Shown here piece after piece: positions 60,735 through 64,000 of a DNA stretch of 64,000 nt; the first letter of the stretch is position 1, and every line of letters begins with the position of its first letter. Source of the stretch: an uncultured Bacteroidales bacterium (GTDB lineage: Bacteria; Bacteroidota; Bacteroidia; Bacteroidales; P3). The stretch covers positions 4,517 to 68,516 of the forward strand of contig CAJUFX010000007.1 in assembly GCA_910586395.1 (NCBI GenBank). Reading direction: 5' to 3'. The notes below the pieces were generated by a model. The model saw nothing but the letters and a program-made list of their open reading frames with translations, searched no databases and was not told the origin of the DNA. Position numbers and translations under genes: made by a program.

Positions 60735-60750
60735 TGTGGAGGTGGGCGGA
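60735..60750. repeat. Candidate right attachment site of the ICE, in ssrA
   Basis: TGTGGAGGTGGGCGGA matches 2638-2653 with one mismatch. It covers the last 14 nt of the tmRNA gene. It fits the crossover region of a tyrosine integrase. Confidence 0.65.
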
Positions 60751-61111
60751 ATCGAACCGCCGTCCAAACAAGTAGTTGAAAAACTTTCTACACGCTTAGT
60801 CTTTCGATGGATTTTCGTGAAAAGCGAAGGCGAAAGACGGCCTGTATCTTTTCCTTATCTTCCTATATACCTCGAACCGCCGAAAGCGAACGGCCCAAGG
60901 AGCAGAGATTGATTTTATACTTCGCTGGAACGAGCCTTCTGCCGGGGCTTTTCCGGAAGCACCTCAAGCGTAGTATCTGATACTAGGCCGCGAGGGCATA
61001 ATTGTTTTCGTTGCCGTTTAATGGCATGTGCATCACGATTAACGAGGCGAATACACAGAACTCGACGTGCTTATCTTTCGGCTAGGCTTGCTGTCAAAAC
61101 CAGTCACCCCC
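60737..61111 (-). ncRNA. ssrA: Transfer-messenger RNA (tmRNA)
   Basis: The 5' end GGGGGTGACTGGTTTTGACAGCAAG (61111 downward) and the 3' end GGTTCGATTCCGCCCACCTCCA pair as an acceptor stem (GGGGGTG with CACCTCC, one G-U). The reading frame GGCAACGAAAACAATTATGCCCTCGCGGCC-TAG gives a tag ending GNENNYALAA. The CCA is not encoded (CAA instead). It rescues stalled ribosomes. The left end of the gene is the ICE insertion point, and the RNA is still intact. Confidence 0.95.
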
Positions 61112-61172
61112 ATAGTCCGTCAAAGCGGGTGTTCCATCGAAAACATAAATGGAACAGCCCCCAAAAAGCAAG

Positions 61173-61180
61173 CAAATATA
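61173..61180 (-). promoter_or_regulatory. -7 promoter box of ssrA
   Basis: Plus-strand CAAATATA reads TATATTTG on the minus strand, fitting TAnnTTTG, about 60 nt before the mature 5' end at 61111. Confidence 0.55.
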
Positions 61181-61220
61181 CGAAAAAATCCGAAATTTGC
61201 ACGTTTTTTGATTTCGAGCC

Positions 61221-61438
61221 ATGAAGTTGTTGAAGTTCGTCAAGGATTGGATGCTGATTTTCGCGATGCTTACCGGTATCGCGGGCTATTTCATCTATGT
61301 GAATATCCCGTTTTTGGAACCGACGCATGCGTTGGCCGACAAGACGGTCCGTTTGTTGCAACCGTTGTTGATTTCAACTCCTGGCAGTTGTATCGGCATA
61401 AACAAGCGATAGAAGCCCGGGGGACGGGCCGGCCGTGA
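61221..61438 (+). pseudogene. Remnant of a bile-acid:sodium-symporter-like transporter gene
   Basis: The first 47 codons, MKLLKFVKDWMLIFAMLTGIAGYFIYVNIPFLEPTHALADK to LQPLLI, match the N-terminus of Bacteroidetes BASS-family transporters. Then the frame breaks, and the neighbouring frame gives VDFNSWQLYRHKQAIEARGTGRP, which looks like a transporter C-terminus. The roughly 250 middle residues are missing. An internal deletion is the simplest reading. By eye only. Confidence 0.6.
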
Positions 61439-61523
61439 GCGCGGCTTCTGTGGGTTCAGGGATTTTTTTTGTGGCGATATTGTAATTTTCGGACACTGAC
61501 GGGTGTCTAATATCCAAAAACGA

Positions 61524-62060
61524 ATGTCCAAAAGTGAAATCGAAATGGCGGAGCGGGACGAATTCGCGCGTCTGGTCCGGGAACAGAAAGATACGATCTA
61601 TACCGTATGCTATATGTTTTCGTCCGATGCGGACGAGGTAAGCGATTTGTTTCAGGAGGTGTTGATCAATCTTTGGCGCGGATACCGGCAATTCCGGCAT
61701 GAAAGCAGCGTCAAGACCTATGTGTGGCGCGTCGCGCTCAATACCTGCATTACGGACGACCGCAAGCGGAAACGCCGGCGGGAGAGACAGGCCGGCCTGT
61801 CGGAATTGAATGCGGCGCTCTACGGGGTTTCGGACGCCGCGGCTGCTTCGGGGGCGGAGTCACGGCAGGCGCGTCTGCTGCACGACCGCATCACGCGGTT
61901 GGGGCTGTTCGACCGGGCTATCGTGTTGCTTTGGTTGGAGGATCTGTCGTACGAAGAAATCGGCGCCATCGTCGGCATCTCGGCCCGGAATGTGGGGGTG
62001 CGGCTGTTCCGTATCCGCGAGGCTTTGAAAGACGGTGGGGCGGGGCGCGGAAGTCGGTAG
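61524..62060 (+). CDS. ECF-type RNA polymerase sigma factor
   Basis: 178 residues from ATG 61524 (GTG 61503 also possible). Region 2: EFARLVREQKDTIYTVCYMFSSDADEVSDLFQEVLINLWRGYRQF. Region 4: LGLFDRAIVLLWLEDLSYEEIGAIVGISARNVGVRLFRIREALK. It directs transcription of a small regulon. The membrane protein gene 43 bp downstream is a likely partner. No anti-sigma of the usual FecR type is nearby. Confidence 0.9.
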   Translation: MSKSEIEMAERDEFARLVREQKDTIYTVCYMFSSDADEVSDLFQEVLINLWRGYRQFRHESSVKTYVWRVALNTCITDDRKRKRRRERQAGLSELNAALYGVSDAAAASGAESRQARLLHDRITRLGLFDRAIVLLWLEDLSYEEIGAIVGISARNVGVRLFRIREALKDGGAGRGSR

Positions 62061-62102
62061 CGATAATTCGGAATAACGTCAGCTAAATAGGGAGGAAATA
62101 CT

Positions 62103-62699
62103 ATGGAAAATCAAGAAAAATATGTTGAAGCGGCCGATTTGGCGCAGATGAAATCGGAATTGGCTTCGTTGAAATATATATTATCGGAAAAATTGCAGGT
62201 GGAGGACCGGGTCATCCGTCAGGCCATGACGGGGCGGCAACGGGATATTGATAGGCGCGTCACTGTGGTGATGGCGTTAGGGATTGTGGCGATGTTGACG
62301 ATTCCATGGAGTTTCGGAAGAATGTTCGAGGTCTCGGTGGCGTTTATGGTCATGACCGAATTGATGATGTTGGGGGGGGGCGTGCTGACAGTTTTGTGGC
62401 AACTGGAATTCAGATGGTTGAATTTTGCAACGGCCGATTTGGTGCAGGCGGCTGAAGTCGTGGCGCGGTTTCGGCGGCGTTATGCCAATTGGCCGAAAAT
62501 CGGGTTGCCGCTTGCAGCGTTTTGGTTGATTTGGATGTTGTGGGAAATTTATCAGGCGGATAACACTATGATGTTTGTCATGGGGGGCGGCTGTCTGGTA
62601 GGTGGACTGATAGGAGGGGTTTGTGGATGGCATATTAACCGAAGTGTTGTGTCCGATGCCGACGAGATACTGGCGGGGATAGCGGAGTTGCGGAATTAG
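62103..62699 (+). CDS. Membrane protein paired with the ECF sigma factor
   Basis: 198 residues. A helical cytoplasmic N-terminus (about 60 residues) is followed by two pairs of membrane helices: VTVVMALGIVAMLTIPWSF, FMVMTELMMLGGGVLTVLW, IGLPLAAFWLIWMLWEIY and MFVMGGGCLVGGLIGGVCGW. The pairing suggests an anti-sigma or signal-transducing role; no known family. Confidence 0.7.
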   Translation: MENQEKYVEAADLAQMKSELASLKYILSEKLQVEDRVIRQAMTGRQRDIDRRVTVVMALGIVAMLTIPWSFGRMFEVSVAFMVMTELMMLGGGVLTVLWQLEFRWLNFATADLVQAAEVVARFRRRYANWPKIGLPLAAFWLIWMLWEIYQADNTMMFVMGGGCLVGGLIGGVCGWHINRSVVSDADEILAGIAELRN

Positions 62700-62773
62700 C
62701 GGTGGTGGGCGGGATGCTTCGGGGGAGCGTGCCGTCCCGAAGCATTTTCGATAGCCGTTTGGGGAATTTTGCG

Positions 62774-62781
62774 TAATTTTG
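62774..62781 (+). promoter_or_regulatory. -7 promoter box of glsA
   Basis: TAATTTTG fits TAnnTTTG, 29 bp before the ATG at 62810. Confidence 0.5.
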
Positions 62782-62809
62782 CAATGAATGTAGCGATATT
62801 TAAGGCTTA

Positions 62810-63739
62810 ATGACCGCAATTCCTATGGACTATCAGAACGTTATTGAAAAAATATACCGCGAAGTACAGCCCCTGTTCGGACGGGGCAAGGTGGCCGATT
62901 ACATTCCGGCTTTGGCCAATGTGAACCCGCGTCAGTATGGCATCGCGGTGGCGACGGTGGACGGCCGGCTCATAGGTGTGGGCGACTACCGTACCAAGTT
63001 TTCGATACAGAGTATTTCCAAAGTGTTTACACTCGTCATGGTGTTGCGGCACATGGGCAGTGCGTTGTGGCAATACGTCGGGCGGGAACCGTCGGGTACG
63101 GCTTTTAATTCGCTGGTACAGTTGGAGACCGAGCAAGGCGTGCCGCGCAATCCGTTCATCAACGCGGGCGCGTTGGTTATTACCGACAAGCTCATGCACC
63201 TCTATCCGCATCCCAAGGAAGCGATTTTGGCATTCGTACGTGCGGCGGCCGGGACGCCGGATATCGATTTCGATACCGTGGTGGCCCGTTCGGAACAGGA
63301 ACACGCCAGCCGCAATCTGGCTCTGGGGCATTTCATGAAAAGTTTCGGCAATATCGAAAGCGATGTCGATGCGCTGATAGACGTCTATTGCCATCAGTGC
63401 GGCATCGCCATGACGTGCGAGGAGTTGGCCCGGTCTTTCGTTTTTTTGGCCAACCGGGGCCTGAATCCGTATAACAACGAACAGATATTGAGCATCAGCC
63501 GATCCAAACGTTTGAACGCGTTGATGTTGACCTGCGGCTTTTACGACGAGTCCGGCGATTTCGCGTTCCGGGTCGGCATGCCGGGCAAGAGCGGCGTGGG
63601 CGGCGGCATCGTGGCCGTCATTCCCGGCCGGCTCAGCATAGCCGTCTTCAGTCCCGAACTGGACCCGCACGGCAATTCGTATATGGGCATCGAAACCCTC
63701 GAGCGTTTCACGACCGACCTCGGTGTTTCGATCTTCTGA
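62810..63739 (+). CDS. glsA: Glutaminase
   Basis: 309 residues. It hydrolyses L-glutamine to glutamate and ammonia. The serine-lysine catalytic pair S68/K71 is in KFSIQSISKVF, and FNSLVQLETEQGVPRNPFINAGALVITD plus MPGKSGVGGGIVAVIPGRLSIAVFSPELDPHGNSYMG are family blocks. Full length. It is chromosomal and apparently monocistronic with its own promoter and terminator. Confidence 0.95.
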   Translation: MTAIPMDYQNVIEKIYREVQPLFGRGKVADYIPALANVNPRQYGIAVATVDGRLIGVGDYRTKFSIQSISKVFTLVMVLRHMGSALWQYVGREPSGTAFNSLVQLETEQGVPRNPFINAGALVITDKLMHLYPHPKEAILAFVRAAAGTPDIDFDTVVARSEQEHASRNLALGHFMKSFGNIESDVDALIDVYCHQCGIAMTCEELARSFVFLANRGLNPYNNEQILSISRSKRLNALMLTCGFYDESGDFAFRVGMPGKSGVGGGIVAVIPGRLSIAVFSPELDPHGNSYMGIETLERFTTDLGVSIF

Positions 63740-63770
63740 TAAAATGCTTGACCGGCTGTGCCGTAAATAA

Positions 63771-63803
63771 AAAGCGGGACCATCTTTAGGATGATCTCGC
63801 TTT
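63771..63803 (+). terminator. Terminator after glsA
   Basis: AAAGCG...CATC (63771-63784), loop TTTAG, GATG...CGCTTT (63790-63803). The stem is imperfect and is followed by a short T-rich stretch. Confidence 0.6.
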
Positions 63804-63837
63804 CTGTTTGTCCGATGGGCAAGATTGAAATTCTTTG

Positions 63838-63909
63838 TTGACCAACCAGGACTCGAACCTGGAATGACAGAACCAAAATCTGTTGTGTTGCCAATTACAC
63901 CATTGGTCA
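63838..63909 (-). tRNA. tRNA-Gln (anticodon TTG)
   Basis: Minus-strand cloverleaf. Acceptor TGACCAA pairs with TTGGTCA. The anticodon arm ACAGA-TTTTGGT-TCTGT holds TTG. The T arm is CCAGGTTCGAGTCCTGG. The CCA is not encoded. Confidence 0.95.
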
Positions 63910-63925
63910 ATCCTCAAAGAGGGTG

Positions 63926-63933
63926 CAAAGATA
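63926..63933 (-). promoter_or_regulatory. -7 promoter box of tRNA-Gln
   Basis: Plus-strand CAAAGATA reads TATCTTTG on the minus strand, 17 nt before the mature tRNA end. Confidence 0.55.
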
Positions 63934-63948
63934 GTGAAAGGTGAGTGT

Positions 63949-63982
63949 AAAAGCAAGCAAAAATTTATTTTTGCTTGCTTTT
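63949..63982. terminator. Perfect 16-bp hairpin near the right window end
   Basis: AAAAGCAAGCAAAAAT (63949-63964) and ATTTTTGCTTGCTTTT (63967-63982) with a 2-nt spacer. Probably a bidirectional terminator for a gene beyond the window. Confidence 0.7.
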
Positions 63983-64000
63983 ACCGAACCGCATCCTATC

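Larger units (their letters stand above)
2638..60750. mobile_element. 58-kb CTnDOT-type integrative conjugative element in the 3' end of ssrA
   Basis: A tyrosine integrase lies at one end. The element carries a full Bacteroidetes tra set (traA to traQ), mobA/B/C, topoisomerase III, SSB and primase. A 16-bp near-perfect direct repeat marks both ends, one copy inside the tmRNA acceptor stem. Genes outside (grpB, ssrA, glsA, tRNA-Gln) look chromosomal. The boundaries are inferred from the repeat and gene content, without an empty site for comparison. The integrase lies at the end far from ssrA. Confidence 0.82.

Noticed and set aside
62807..63910. 367-codon minus-strand frame
   Set aside because: Antisense to glutaminase and running into tRNA-Gln.

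Overview
The window is chromosomal DNA of a gut-type Bacteroidota bacterium, most likely order Bacteroidales. Evidence: several promoters with the Bacteroidetes TAnnTTTG -7 box, a tmRNA tag ending NNYALAA, a CTnDOT-type tra/mob gene set, and type IX secretion (T9SS) sorting domains. A Rikenellaceae/Alistipes-like host is a guess from the moderately high GC and gene style.

A 58-kb integrative conjugative element (ICE) fills about 2638-60750. It lies in the 3' end of ssrA (tmRNA). A 16-bp repeat, TGTGGARGTGGGCGGA with one mismatch, occurs at 2638-2653 next to the integrase gene and at 60735-60750 in the tmRNA acceptor stem. Outside it on the left are dgt (partial), a YoeB-like toxin-antitoxin pair, a NifX-like protein and grpB. 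On the right are ssrA, a decayed bile-acid-symporter-like gene, an ECF sigma factor with a membrane partner, glutaminase and tRNA-Gln.

ICE layout. (1) 2.8-9.4 kb: tyrosine integrase, topoisomerase III, DUF3853 protein, SSB, TraP-like primase and a small HTH protein. (2) 9.5-11.7 kb: a divergent control region with palindromic operators, a tandem-HTH repressor, a lipoprotein and a small unknown gene. (3) 34.4 down to 11.8 kb, minus strand: one long apparent operon, traA-B-D-E-F-G-I-J-K-L-M-N-O-Q. It runs straight into six secreted-protein genes: three phage-tail-fibre-like proteins, a T9SS type B sorting-domain protein, a PorP/SprF-like barrel and a coiled fibre protein. (4) 34.4-39.8 kb: an oriT-like tract of inverted repeats, then mobA, relaxase mobB, coupling protein mobC and a MuF-C-like nuclease-domain protein. 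(5) 39.8-45.6 kb: a phage-like accessory block with an orphan C5 methyltransferase, two radical SAM proteins, a second methyltransferase and small unknowns. (6) 46-49 kb: a DUF6291-like protein, a DnaC-like ATPase, a Fic protein and an iteron-like array. (7) 49-60.6 kb: DUF3945-type proteins, a HEAT/LRV-repeat protein, a large JAB plus zincin polyvalent protein, a second fibre/type B CTD/PorP-SprF cassette, and a nucleotidyltransferase-LPD3-like protein at the right end.

The most interesting point is that the element carries two cassettes of tail-fibre-like proteins with their own T9SS-type partners. One is apparently in the same transcription unit as the mating pore. I infer a T9SS-displayed fibre system that may act in donor-recipient recognition or mating-pair stabilisation. 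The mobile element also carries several polyvalent or toxin-like proteins that could enter the recipient.
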